Shown: piece after piece, positions 1 through 6,282 of the stretch
How the letters are laid out: each line of letters opens with the position of its first letter
How positions within the stretch are numbered: the stretch's first letter is position 1
Source of the DNA: Lysobacter_F sp035645555
Lineage (GTDB): Bacteria > Pseudomonadota > Gammaproteobacteria > Xanthomonadales > Xanthomonadaceae
NCBI GenBank assembly: GCA_035645555.1
Contig: DASQMI010000081.1
Location: forward strand, 1-8,440
Length of the DNA: 8,440 nucleotides
Direction: 5' to 3'
Made by a program: the position numbers and the translations under genes
The notes under the pieces: model-generated
Databases searched by the model: none
What the model was told of the DNA's origin: nothing
Seen by the model: the letters and a program-made list of their open reading frames with translations, nothing else

Positions 1-1170
1 CGGATCGATCAACGCCGGCAACAGAAACCGCGTGGCGAGCGCGGCGGTGGCGAGTCCGGCGACGGTGAACACCGCCAGCTGCTGCAGCCCGTCGACGCCT
101 GAGACCAGGAACGTGGCGTAGGCGATGCACGTGGACGCCACCCCGGTGCCGAGCGTCGGCCACAGCGCGCGCGCGCTCGCCCACGGCGACACGCCCGGCC
201 GCTGGTGGCTGAACAGGTGGATCGGGTAATCCTGGGCGACGCCGATCAGGGTGAAGCCGAACGCGACGGTGATGCCGTGCACACCCTCGAACAGCGCGGC
301 CACCGCGGCCAGCCCGGCCAGGCCGCCGCTCGCCAGCGGCAGGCCGCCGAGCAGCGGCGCCTTCCAGCTGCGGTAGGCGAGCCACAGCAGCAGCGCGAAC
401 AGCAGCGAATCGACGGTGCCGATCCAGCTCGCCTCGCGCTGGGTGCGTCCGCCCACCTCGACCGAGAACGCGCCCGGCCCAGTCACGTCGAGCCGGCTGG
501 AAGAACCGTCGCGCACGCGCGCGAACGCCTGTTCGATCGCGGCGAGCGCAGCCTGCTGGCCGGCCGGATCGAAGCCGCCGACGCGGGTCTGCACCGCGAG
601 CAGCGCCTCGCGCCCGGCGCGGTCGAACCACACGCCGTGCAGGCGTCGCGGTGCGTGCGCCGGCTGCCAGCGTTCGGCGAGCGCGAGCGTCTCCAGGGTC
701 GGATCGCTCGGCAGCAGCGGCTCGATCAGCGTCGCCGCCGGCGAGCCGAGATCCTGCACGCGCTCCTGCAGCGCGGCCTCCAGCGCCTCGGGGCGCGCGT
801 CGAACGCCGGCGACAGCAGGTAGCGGTACGCACGCAGGCGCTCGGGGATGTCCTCCAGCGAGGCGTCCGCGCCGTTGGCGACCACGACGAAGCGCGGGTC
901 GCCCGCGAGCTGCTCGCGCAGCGCGTTCGATTGCGCGGCGAGCGTCGCCGGGTCGTCGCCGCCGAGCGCGAGCAGCAGCAGGCGCGCGCCGGGGCCTTCG
1001 CCGAGCTCGTCGATCAACAGCTTCTGCGCCGGCGTGCGCGGCTCCGGCATGAACCGGCGCAGGTCGCCGCTGAGCGCCAGCCGCGACGACAGCGCCCAGC
1101 CGGCCAGCGCCAGCGCGGCCAGCCACAGCAGCGCGAGCGCGAGCCGGCGCGCGGGTGTCGACGGGCGCAT
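1..1170 (-). CDS. RND/MMPL-family exporter, partial (first 390 codons)
   Basis: This is the N-terminal half of a large inner-membrane transporter of the RND superfamily (MMPL type), read from ATG at 1170 to the left edge with no stop. It opens with a basic segment followed by a transmembrane helix (about residues 9-28, LALALLWLAALALAGWAL). A periplasmic domain of roughly 200 residues follows, then a group of helices. The string GVAQDYPIHLFSH (about residues 311-323) matches the G-x-DYxIHL signature of this family. The visible part ends in RFLLPALIDP, the usual end of the first membrane block. Family members are about 750-800 residues, so roughly half is missing. The start lies 5 nt after the stop of the LolA-like gene, which suggests translational coupling. 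In aryl polyene clusters such exporters are thought to move the pigment lipid out of the inner membrane; the substrate here is inferred from context. The family call is secure and the exact substrate is not. Confidence 0.88.
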   Translation of the reverse strand, partial: MRPSTPARRLALALLWLAALALAGWALSSRLALSGDLRRFMPEPRTPAQKLLIDELGEGPGARLLLLALGGDDPATLAAQSNALREQLAGDPRFVVVANGADASLEDIPERLRAYRYLLSPAFDARPEALEAALQERVQDLGSPAATLIEPLLPSDPTLETLALAERWQPAHAPRRLHGVWFDRAGREALLAVQTRVGGFDPAGQQAALAAIEQAFARVRDGSSSRLDVTGPGAFSVEVGGRTQREASWIGTVDSLLFALLLWLAYRSWKAPLLGGLPLASGGLAGLAAVAALFEGVHGITVAFGFTLIGVAQDYPIHLFSHQRPGVSPWASARALWPTLGTGVASTCIAYATFLVSGVDGLQQLAVFTVAGLATAALATRFLLPALIDP

Positions 1171-1175
1171 CCGGC

Positions 1176-1859
1176 TCAGCCGCGGCACAGCGCCGCCAGC
1201 GCGGCGGCGTCGACGGCCCCGCGCGCGGCCTCGGCGGCGCCGGCGAGCAGGGTGCGCTGCACCTCCGGCGCGCGGCCGCGCACCGGCGCCGGGGTGGTCT
1301 CGATGCAGCGCAGCTCCGCACCGCGGCCGTGCAACGCGATGCCGCGCACCTTGGCGGCGAGCTGCGCGTGCTTCGGGGTCAGCGTCATGATCCAGCGCGC
1401 GCGGGTGCCGTCGACCATGATGCGGTAGTGCTGCTCCAGGCGCGCGCGGTCGCCGTCCAGCAGCGCGCCGAAACTGCTCTGCAGGCTGGCGAGCTCCGGC
1501 ACCCGCGCCAGCGCGAACGTGCGCGGCGGTTTGCCGGCGCGCTGCAGCGTGACCTGCGCGGCCGGGCCGGTGTCGATCGTGGTGGTCTCGCGGTACGGCG
1601 CGCGCACCTCGCGCACCAGCAGGTCGCGGCGCGGGCGGCGGTATTCGCCTTCGATGCGCAGCGGCGCCTTCAGCAGCGCCGAGCCGCGCAGCTCGACGAA
1701 CGCGGTGCGGTCCGGCGTCGGCCGCGCCAGCTTCGCCAGGATCCAGTCGGCGTGGACCGCGTCAGGCGGTGGGGCGGCGGGCGAGAGCGTCGCCAGCGCC
1801 AGCATCGGCAGCAGCGCCGCCGTGCGCAGCCGGGCGCGAGCGGGAAGACGGATCGCCAT
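1176..1859 (-). CDS. LolA-like outer membrane lipoprotein carrier protein
   Basis: Predicted periplasmic protein of 227 residues. The chosen ATG at 1859 gives a good signal peptide: a basic n-region (RLPARARLR), a hydrophobic core (about 13-25) and a small-residue cleavage zone near SPAAPPP (26-32). The frame is open upstream to an ATG at 1907, but that would put 16 hydrophilic residues before the signal peptide, so 1859 is preferred. The mature part has the alternating short strands of a LolA/LolB-like half-barrel, with segments such as FVELRGSALLKAPLRIEGEY (54-73). Two cysteines (185 and 225) could form a disulfide. LolA-like proteins are regular members of aryl polyene clusters and probably carry the lipid-linked pigment across the periplasm; this role is inferred. 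Its first 98 nt overlap the 3' end of the upstream acyltransferase in another frame, and the MMPL exporter starts 5 nt after its stop. No convincing Shine-Dalgarno is seen, so translation may depend on coupling. Confidence 0.8.
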   Translation of the reverse strand: MAIRLPARARLRTAALLPMLALATLSPAAPPPDAVHADWILAKLARPTPDRTAFVELRGSALLKAPLRIEGEYRRPRRDLLVREVRAPYRETTTIDTGPAAQVTLQRAGKPPRTFALARVPELASLQSSFGALLDGDRARLEQHYRIMVDGTRARWIMTLTPKHAQLAAKVRGIALHGRGAELRCIETTPAPVRGRAPEVQRTLLAGAAEAARGAVDAAALAALCRG

Positions 1860-2757
1860 CGTCGAGAGCCCAGAAGTCGTAGAAGTTGAACCAGTTGTAC
1901 GGCGCACTGCGGGCGAAATGCTCCAGCCGCGCGGCGTAACCGCGGATGAGCGCGGCCAGCACCGCCTTGCGCTCGCTGCGCGCGACCCGCAACCCGTCGG
2001 TGAACGTCTCGAAGTGCAGCTCGTAGCGATTGCCGCCGCGGTACAGCCCGAACGCCAGCACCACCGGCACGCCGAGCACCGCGGCGATCAGCCACGGCGC
2101 GGTTGGCAGCGGCGCCGGCGCGCCGAGGAAGTCGACCAGCTCGTACGGCTCGCCGGGCGGCACCCGGTCGACCAGCAGCGCGACCAGCGCGCCCTGCGCG
2201 ACCGCCGCCTGGATCGCCAGCATCAGCGACGGGCCGGGCTGGCCGGCATCGATCGCGGTGGCGGCGACTTCCGGGTTGAGCGCGTTCAGCAGCTGGGTCA
2301 TCGCCGGGTTGTGGTGCAGGTCGTACACCACCCGCAGCTGCACGTCCGGGCGCTCGCGCGCCAGCACCCGCAGCACCTCGAAGCTGCCGAGGTGCGAGCC
2401 GAACAGCAGCACGCCGTGGCCGCGGTCGATCTGGCCGTGCAGCGCCTCCACCCCATGCACCTCGACCCGGAACCGCTTCAGCCGTTCGCCGAGCAGGAAC
2501 ACGCGGTCGAGGATGGTGGACGCGAACGTGTGGATGTGGCGGGCGACGTCCCACAGCGTCGCCGGCCGGCCGAGCGCGCGGCTGAGGTAGGCCCGCGAGG
2601 CGCGCCGTTCCGGCCCGCGCCGGCACAGGAAGTACAAGGTGATCGGGTACAGCAGCAGGCGCGCCACCCCGCGGCCGCCGTAACGCCCGATCGAGCGGAT
2701 CAGCCAGATCGCGAACCAGCCGCCGCCCTCCGGACGCGCCTTCCAGTTCGCGGTCAT
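1762..2757 (-). CDS. LpxL/HtrB-like lysophospholipid acyltransferase
   Basis: A 331-residue member of the LpxL/HtrB-type acyltransferase superfamily. The catalytic H-x4-E box is HLGSFE with His122 and Glu127. It is followed by the family block LLVDRVPPGE (194-203), FLGAPAPLPTAPW (210-222) and the terminal aromatic motif YNWFNFYDFW (287-296). A hydrophobic stretch near the N-terminus (about 14-44) suggests membrane association. The ATG at 2757 shares an ATGA overlap with the stop of the dehydratase gene, so the start is well supported even though the frame is open further upstream. Such proteins occur in aryl polyene and xanthomonadin clusters and are thought to attach the polyene acyl chain to a lipid or sugar carrier. 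The acceptor cannot be told from the sequence. The 35 residues after the YNWFNFYDFW motif look unlike protein-coding sequence for this genome: they overlap the LolA-like gene and use many T-ending codons. The biological C-terminus may therefore be unusual. Confidence 0.85.
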   Translation of the reverse strand: MTANWKARPEGGGWFAIWLIRSIGRYGGRGVARLLLYPITLYFLCRRGPERRASRAYLSRALGRPATLWDVARHIHTFASTILDRVFLLGERLKRFRVEVHGVEALHGQIDRGHGVLLFGSHLGSFEVLRVLARERPDVQLRVVYDLHHNPAMTQLLNALNPEVAATAIDAGQPGPSLMLAIQAAVAQGALVALLVDRVPPGEPYELVDFLGAPAPLPTAPWLIAAVLGVPVVLAFGLYRGGNRYELHFETFTDGLRVARSERKAVLAALIRGYAARLEHFARSAPYNWFNFYDFWALDDGDPSSRSRPAAHGGAAADAGAGDALARRPTA

Positions 2758-3038
2758 GGCAGCGCCACCTCGCCGCTGGCCAGCAGCGCCTCGCCGCGCA
2801 GCACGCGGAATCGCCAGCGCGGCGCCTCGCCGTCGAGCTCGATGCGCGCGTCCTCGTCCGGCAGCAGCGGCTGCACGAACTTGACCTGCGGCAACGCCAG
2901 CGGCGGCAGCGGGCCGTGCGCGGCCTCGATCGCCGCGATCACCCGTTCCAGCAGCACCACGCCGGGCACGATCGGCCGGCCGGGGAAGTGCCCGGGCAGG
3001 CAGGGGTGGTCGGCGTCGATGCGCAGCGGCGTGCTCAC
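2754..3038 (-). CDS. Short hotdog-fold 3-hydroxyacyl-ACP dehydratase (FabZ/ApeI-like)
   Basis: A 94-residue protein beginning at a GTG (3038) that overlaps the TGA of the PlsC-like gene by 4 nt. Its own stop overlaps the next ATG by 4 nt, so it is tightly coupled on both sides. The motif PGHFPGRPIVPGVVLLE (15-31) is the FabZ/FabA dehydratase active-site signature. His17 and Glu31 are spaced 14 residues apart, as in FabZ. The region after it (VKFVQPLLPDEDARIELDG, 52-70) fits the hotdog beta-sheet. It is clearly shorter than FabZ (about 150 residues) and lacks the N-terminal part, as is usual for the small dehydratases of aryl polyene clusters. These act with a second dehydratase, which is not in this window. 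The expected role is dehydration of beta-hydroxyacyl-ACP to build conjugated double bonds. The function is well supported by the motif; partner and substrate are inferred from context. Confidence 0.87.
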   Translation of the reverse strand: MSTPLRIDADHPCLPGHFPGRPIVPGVVLLERVIAAIEAAHGPLPPLALPQVKFVQPLLPDEDARIELDGEAPRWRFRVLRGEALLASGEVALP

Positions 3039-3802
3039 GGCGCGGCCTCGCGCAGCAGCACCGCCACCGCGTCGTGCGCGGCCTGCGCCAGCCGTTCGCG
3101 CGCGTCCGGCGCATCCGCCTGCGCGGCGATCGGCGCGCCGAAACGCACCCGGATCGTCCCCGGTCGCACCCGGAAGCCGGACGGCGGCAGCACCGCGCCG
3201 CTGCCGACGATCGCTACCGGCAGCACCGGCACGCCGGTGTCGAGCGCAACCTGGAACGCCCCCAGCTTGAAGCGGCCGACCCGGCCGTCGGTGCTGCGGG
3301 TGCCTTCCGGGAAGATGCACAGGCTGCTCTCGCGCACCCGCGAACCGGCGTGGCGCAGGCTCTCCGCCGCCGACTGGCGGCGGCCGCGGGCGACGAACAC
3401 CATCCCCATCGCGCGGGTGTACCAGCCGAGGAACGGCACTTTCGCCAGTTCGGCCTTCAGCATGAAGCGCAGCGGCACCGGCACCGCGCGGAACAGCGCG
3501 CAGATGTCGATCACCGACTGGTGGTTGGCGACCACGATGTACGGTTTCGACCAGTCGATCCGCTCCGCGCCCTCCACCCCCAGTCGCGCGCCGGCGCCGG
3601 CGAGCAGGCCGGGCGCCCAGATCCGCGCCGCCATCCGCAGCGGCACCCGCGGGCCGCCGCTGAGCAGGCGCACCAGCAGCGCCACGCTGATCCAGCCGGC
3701 GGTCCAGGCGAGGGTGAAGGCGAGCTGCAGTAGGTTGAGCGGCGCCCACAGCCAGCGCGGCAGCGCGTGCGGACGGAGCGGAACGTCGGTGTGGGCGGAC
3801 AT
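3035..3802 (-). CDS. PlsC-like 1-acylglycerol-3-phosphate acyltransferase family protein
   Basis: A 255-residue PlsC-family acyltransferase that transfers an acyl chain from ACP or CoA to a lysophospholipid-like acceptor. Visible motifs, in order: NHQSVID (93-99), the H-x4-D catalytic pair His94/Asp99; FVAR (136-139) in the motif II position; FPEGTRS (164-170), motif III; and VPVLPVAI (191-198), motif IV. A hydrophobic N-terminal segment (about 20-48) probably anchors it in the inner membrane. The ATG at 3802 follows a 48-nt gap after the COG4648-type gene, the longest gap in this strand's convoy. The sequence TACGCT lies there (3811-3816, read on the minus strand), a weak -10-like element that might support an internal promoter. 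Every genome has a housekeeping PlsC, but the 4-nt overlap with the dehydratase and the pigment context suggest that this copy is dedicated to the polyene product. The family is secure and the acceptor is unknown. Confidence 0.9.
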   Translation of the reverse strand: MSAHTDVPLRPHALPRWLWAPLNLLQLAFTLAWTAGWISVALLVRLLSGGPRVPLRMAARIWAPGLLAGAGARLGVEGAERIDWSKPYIVVANHQSVIDICALFRAVPVPLRFMLKAELAKVPFLGWYTRAMGMVFVARGRRQSAAESLRHAGSRVRESSLCIFPEGTRSTDGRVGRFKLGAFQVALDTGVPVLPVAIVGSGAVLPPSGFRVRPGTIRVRFGAPIAAQADAPDARERLAQAAHDAVAVLLREAAP

Positions 3803-3850
3803 CGGTGCGAAGCGTAGCAGTCGGGATGCGCCGGGCGTCGGCGCGGACGT

Positions 3851-4528
3851 TCAGCGTGCCAGCTCGCGCCAGCCGTCCGGCCCCAGCCCGGTCAGGCTGC
3901 GCAGGAAACCGGCGAAGTTGCCGTACGGGCGGTTGGGGAAGCGGCGCCGGCGGTAGGCGTATTCGGCGAGGAAGAAGCCGGCCACCAGCCCGTAGTTGAG
4001 CAGGTTGGCGAACAGCGACCAGCCGGCCTGCGACACCGCCAGCGGCAGCGGATGACCAAGCCGGGCGAGCACGCCGTCGGGCACCGCCACCAGCGCGAGG
4101 GTGGCGTTGATCACGGTGATCAGCCCCATCAGCAGCGCCCAGGCGACGGTGAGGCGGCGCGTGTAGCGCGCGACGTCCGGCGTGGGCGGGCCCTCGGTGA
4201 GCTCGACCACGCGGGTGATCAGCGGGCTGCGCCCGCGCCGCAGCGTGCGCGCGAACAGCCAGCACAGCAGGCCGGTGAACAGCACCGGCGGCGCCAGCAG
4301 CGGCAACTGCGCGTGCGGCGAATGCGCCAGCCACGCCAGCGCCGGCACCGCCGCCAGCACCAGCGCGAGCGCCCACGGCCGCATCCGCAGCAGCGGGCCG
4401 ATCAGCAGCACCAGCAGCAGGTCGCCGAGCGCGACCGCCGCCAGCACGCCGCTGTCCGACGCGCTCGCCGCGTGCGCCAGCAGCGGGTAGGCGAGCGCCA
4501 GCGGCAGGCGCAGCAGCGCGACGTTCAC
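3851..4528 (-). CDS. COG4648-type polytopic membrane protein of the aryl polyene cluster
   Basis: A 225-residue integral membrane protein starting at a GTG (4528), 16 nt after the ACP stop. I count about six hydrophobic segments (near residues 5-22, 28-47, 52-70, 76-94, 128-149 and 170-190). They are separated by a basic cytosolic-looking loop (FARTLRRGRSPLITRVVEL, 92-110), and a conserved-looking basic C-terminal tail contains FPNRPYGNFAGFLRS (197-211). Position, size and topology match the predicted membrane protein (COG4648) that regularly sits next to the ACP in aryl polyene and xanthomonadin clusters. Some databases label such proteins ketosynthase, but I see no thiolase-fold motif or catalytic cysteine here, so that name should not be used. 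Its biochemical role is not established to my knowledge; a scaffold for the pigment enzymes at the membrane or a lipid-handling step would be guesses. Confidence 0.75.
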   Translation of the reverse strand: MNVALLRLPLALAYPLLAHAASASDSGVLAAVALGDLLLVLLIGPLLRMRPWALALVLAAVPALAWLAHSPHAQLPLLAPPVLFTGLLCWLFARTLRRGRSPLITRVVELTEGPPTPDVARYTRRLTVAWALLMGLITVINATLALVAVPDGVLARLGHPLPLAVSQAGWSLFANLLNYGLVAGFFLAEYAYRRRRFPNRPYGNFAGFLRSLTGLGPDGWRELAR

Positions 4529-4544
4529 GACGGCGCGCGGCCGG

Positions 4545-4814
4545 TCAGGCGGCGCGGTGCTGCTCGATGTGCGCCGACAGCGCGCGCAGCGAGGCGAAGA
4601 TGCGGCGGTTCTCGTCGCTGTCGGAACGCAGCTGGAAGCCGTACTTCTTGGAGATCGCCAGCGCCAGCTCGAGCGCGTCGATCGAATCGAGGCCCAGGCC
4701 CTCGCCGAACAGCGGTGCCTCCGGATCGATGCCCTCGGGCGAGACGCCCTCCAGGTTCAGGCTTTCGACGATCAGCTGCGCGAGTTCGCGCTCGGCGGGG
4801 CTTTGCTCGGACAT
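4545..4814 (-). CDS. Acyl carrier protein of the aryl polyene pathway (XanC-like)
   Basis: An acidic 89-residue acyl carrier protein. The phosphopantetheine attachment motif GLDSIDALEL (41-50) places the modified serine at residue 44. The helices around it (ELAQLIVESLN at 10-20 and ALELALAISKKYG further on) fit the four-helix ACP fold. The C-terminal segment (about 68-86, NRRIFASLRALSAHIEQH) is longer than in a minimal FabC-type ACP and is typical of carriers in these clusters. The ATG at 4814 is the first gene of the minus-strand convoy and faces the halogenase across a 106-bp intergenic region. Being discrete, it should carry the hydroxybenzoyl starter and the growing polyene in a type II system, as XanC does in Xanthomonas. 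No strong Shine-Dalgarno is visible. A generic fatty-acid ACP is unlikely given the neighbours and the extended C-terminus. Confidence 0.9.
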   Translation of the reverse strand: MSEQSPAERELAQLIVESLNLEGVSPEGIDPEAPLFGEGLGLDSIDALELALAISKKYGFQLRSDSDENRRIFASLRALSAHIEQHRAA

Positions 4815-4920
4815 TCGGTCGGGTCCATCGGGACGTTTCGTTGCGAAGCCGCAACGATCCTGTATCGCGGGCGTGCGCGCAAGCGCCCGCGGCCGCGGCG
4901 CGCGCCGGTATCATGACCGC
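4815..4920. promoter_or_regulatory. Divergent intergenic region between the ACP and halogenase arms
   Basis: This 106-bp stretch should hold the promoters for both arms of the cluster. On the plus strand TATCAT (4909-4914) resembles a -10 box but lies only 6 nt before the halogenase ATG, so it would give a nearly leaderless transcript. An alternative is TTGCGA (4841-4846), 16 nt, then TATCGC (4863-4868). On the minus strand TTGCGC (4882-4877) and GATACA (4866-4861) are present but badly spaced. None is a strong sigma-70 match. No Shine-Dalgarno precedes the halogenase start. Confidence 0.45.
4838..4857. repeat. Perfect 8-bp inverted repeat in the divergent promoter region
   Basis: TCGTTGCG (4838-4845) and CGCAACGA (4850-4857) are perfect inverted copies separated by AAGC. 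In DNA this could be an operator for a dimeric regulator acting on both arms. In RNA it would form an 8-bp stem with a tetraloop in the leader of the ACP transcript, about 24 nt before its ATG. No T-tract follows on either strand, which argues against an intrinsic terminator. Confidence 0.5.
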
Positions 4921-6282
4921 ATGCCGTCGCCTTCCGCCGTCGCCCTGAATCCTTCATCCACCGCCGTCGACGTGCTAAAGCCCGACGTGCTGGTGATCGG
5001 CGGCGGTCCGGCCGGCAGCACCGCCGCCACCCTGCTGGCGCGCAAGGGCCATCGGGTGCTGCTGCTGGAGAAGGACGCGCATCCGCGCTTCCACATCGGC
5101 GAATCACTGCTGCCGATGAACATGCCGATCCTGGAGCGGCTCGGCGTGCTCGAGCAGGTGCGCGCGATCGGCGTGCACAAGCCGGGCGCCGATTTCCCGG
5201 TCGGCGACGACCACTACAACACGTTCCGCTTCTCGCGCGCGCTCGATCCGAAGCGCGACTTCGCGTTCCAGGTCAAGCGCGAGCAGTTCGACCAGTTGCT
5301 GTTCGAACACGCGCGCGCCCACGGCGTGGATGCGCGCGAGCGGGTCAAGGTCGAGCGCATCGAGTTCGGCGCCGACGGCCGCCCGCAGCGCGCGCACGCG
5401 CGCGACGGCGACGGCCGCGCGCTGACGATCGAGCCGCGCTACCTCGTCGACGCCAGTGGCCGCGACACCCTGCTCGGCAACCAGCTCAAGCTCAAGCGCA
5501 AGAACGCGAAGCACCAGTCGGCGGCCATCTTCAGCCATTTCCGCGGCGTGCAGCGCCGCCCGGGCGAGGAGGCCGGCAACATCACCGTGCAGCGTTTCGA
5601 GCACGGCTGGATGTGGCTGATCCCGCTGCCGGACGACGTGATGAGCATCGGCGCGGTGTGCTCGCCGGAATACCTGAAGCAGCGCCGCGGCGACACCGAG
5701 GGCTTCCTGATGCGCACGCTGGAGGCGGTGACGCCGGTGCGCCTGCGCATGCAGGGCGCCGAGCGCGTCGCCCCGGTGCACGTCACCGGCAACTACTCCT
5801 ACCGCTGCACGCGCATGTACGGCCCGGGCTGGGTGATGGTCGGCGACGCATTCGCGTTCGTCGATCCGATCTTCTCCTCCGGCGTGTTCCTCGGCATGAA
5901 CAGCGCCGAGCTGGCCGCCGACGTGGTCGACGGCGCGCTGCGCGAACCGGCCCGCGAGCGCGCGCTGCAGCGTGCGATGGCGCGCCACCTGCAGCGCGGC
6001 CTGCGCGAATTCGAGTGGTTCATCTACCGCTTTACCACCCCGGTGATGAAGCACCTGTTCTCCAACCCGCGCGACCTGTGGCAGGTCGAGCGCGCGGTGA
6101 TCTCGATGCTCGCCGGCGACGTGTTCGACAACCCGGCGGTGCGCCGTCGGCTGCGGCTGTTCCGGGTGATCTACGCGTTGACCTCGCTGCGTTTCCTGCC
6201 GCAGCGACTGCGCGGCTGGCGCCAGCGCCGCCGCGAGCGCCGCGCGGCGTTCGTCGGCGAAACCCTGCACACCGGGTCGTGA
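4921..6282 (+). CDS. Flavin-dependent halogenase-like FAD oxidoreductase (candidate pigment brominase)
   Basis: A 453-residue FAD enzyme of the flavin-dependent halogenase/monooxygenase superfamily. The FAD-binding GGGPAGS (27-33) comes first, then GESLLP (60-65). Next is Lys87 in the motif KPGADF, at the place where halogenases carry the lysine that handles hypohalous acid. GWMWLIPL follows (229-236), which contains the W-x-W-x-I-P signature of flavin halogenases (Trp230, Trp232, Ile234, Pro235). GDAFAFVDPIFSSG (308-321) is the second FAD motif. Both halogenase hallmarks are therefore present, which favours halogenation over plain hydroxylation. Xanthomonadins are brominated aryl polyenes, so bromination of the aryl ring or polyene, perhaps while ACP-bound, is the natural inference. 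A separate flavin reductase would be needed and none is in the window. The ATG at 4921 leaves about 20 residues before the FAD fold; the frame is open upstream but antisense to the ACP gene. The C-terminus is strongly basic (RLRGWRQRRRERR, 429-441). The last 4 nt overlap the chorismatase GTG. Confidence 0.87.
   Translation: MPSPSAVALNPSSTAVDVLKPDVLVIGGGPAGSTAATLLARKGHRVLLLEKDAHPRFHIGESLLPMNMPILERLGVLEQVRAIGVHKPGADFPVGDDHYNTFRFSRALDPKRDFAFQVKREQFDQLLFEHARAHGVDARERVKVERIEFGADGRPQRAHARDGDGRALTIEPRYLVDASGRDTLLGNQLKLKRKNAKHQSAAIFSHFRGVQRRPGEEAGNITVQRFEHGWMWLIPLPDDVMSIGAVCSPEYLKQRRGDTEGFLMRTLEAVTPVRLRMQGAERVAPVHVTGNYSYRCTRMYGPGWVMVGDAFAFVDPIFSSGVFLGMNSAELAADVVDGALREPARERALQRAMARHLQRGLREFEWFIYRFTTPVMKHLFSNPRDLWQVERAVISMLAGDVFDNPAVRRRLRLFRVIYALTSLRFLPQRLRGWRQRRRERRAAFVGETLHTGS

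Noticed and set aside
205..1428. Long plus-strand open frame of 407 codons opposite the exporter and LolA-like genes
   Set aside because: The translation is a low-complexity mix of Arg, Ala, Gln and Glu with no fold or motif. It is antisense to well-supported genes and is the expected shadow in a very GC-rich sequence.
1519..3270. Plus-strand open frame of 583 codons antisense to the acyltransferase and dehydratase genes
   Set aside because: The composition is arginine-rich and repetitive, and the opposite strand carries clear catalytic motifs (HLGSFE, PGHFPG) with coupled starts.
4891..4907. GC palindromes such as CGCGGCCGCG and GGCGCGCGCC in the divergent region
   Set aside because: Self-complementary G/C strings are expected by chance at this base composition, unlike the mixed-base palindrome at 4838-4857.
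4567..4920. Upstream extension of the halogenase frame to an ATG at 4567
   Set aside because: The extra 118 codons are antisense to the ACP gene and precede the normal FAD-binding N-terminus; halogenases start close to the GGGPAG motif, as the ATG at 4921 does.
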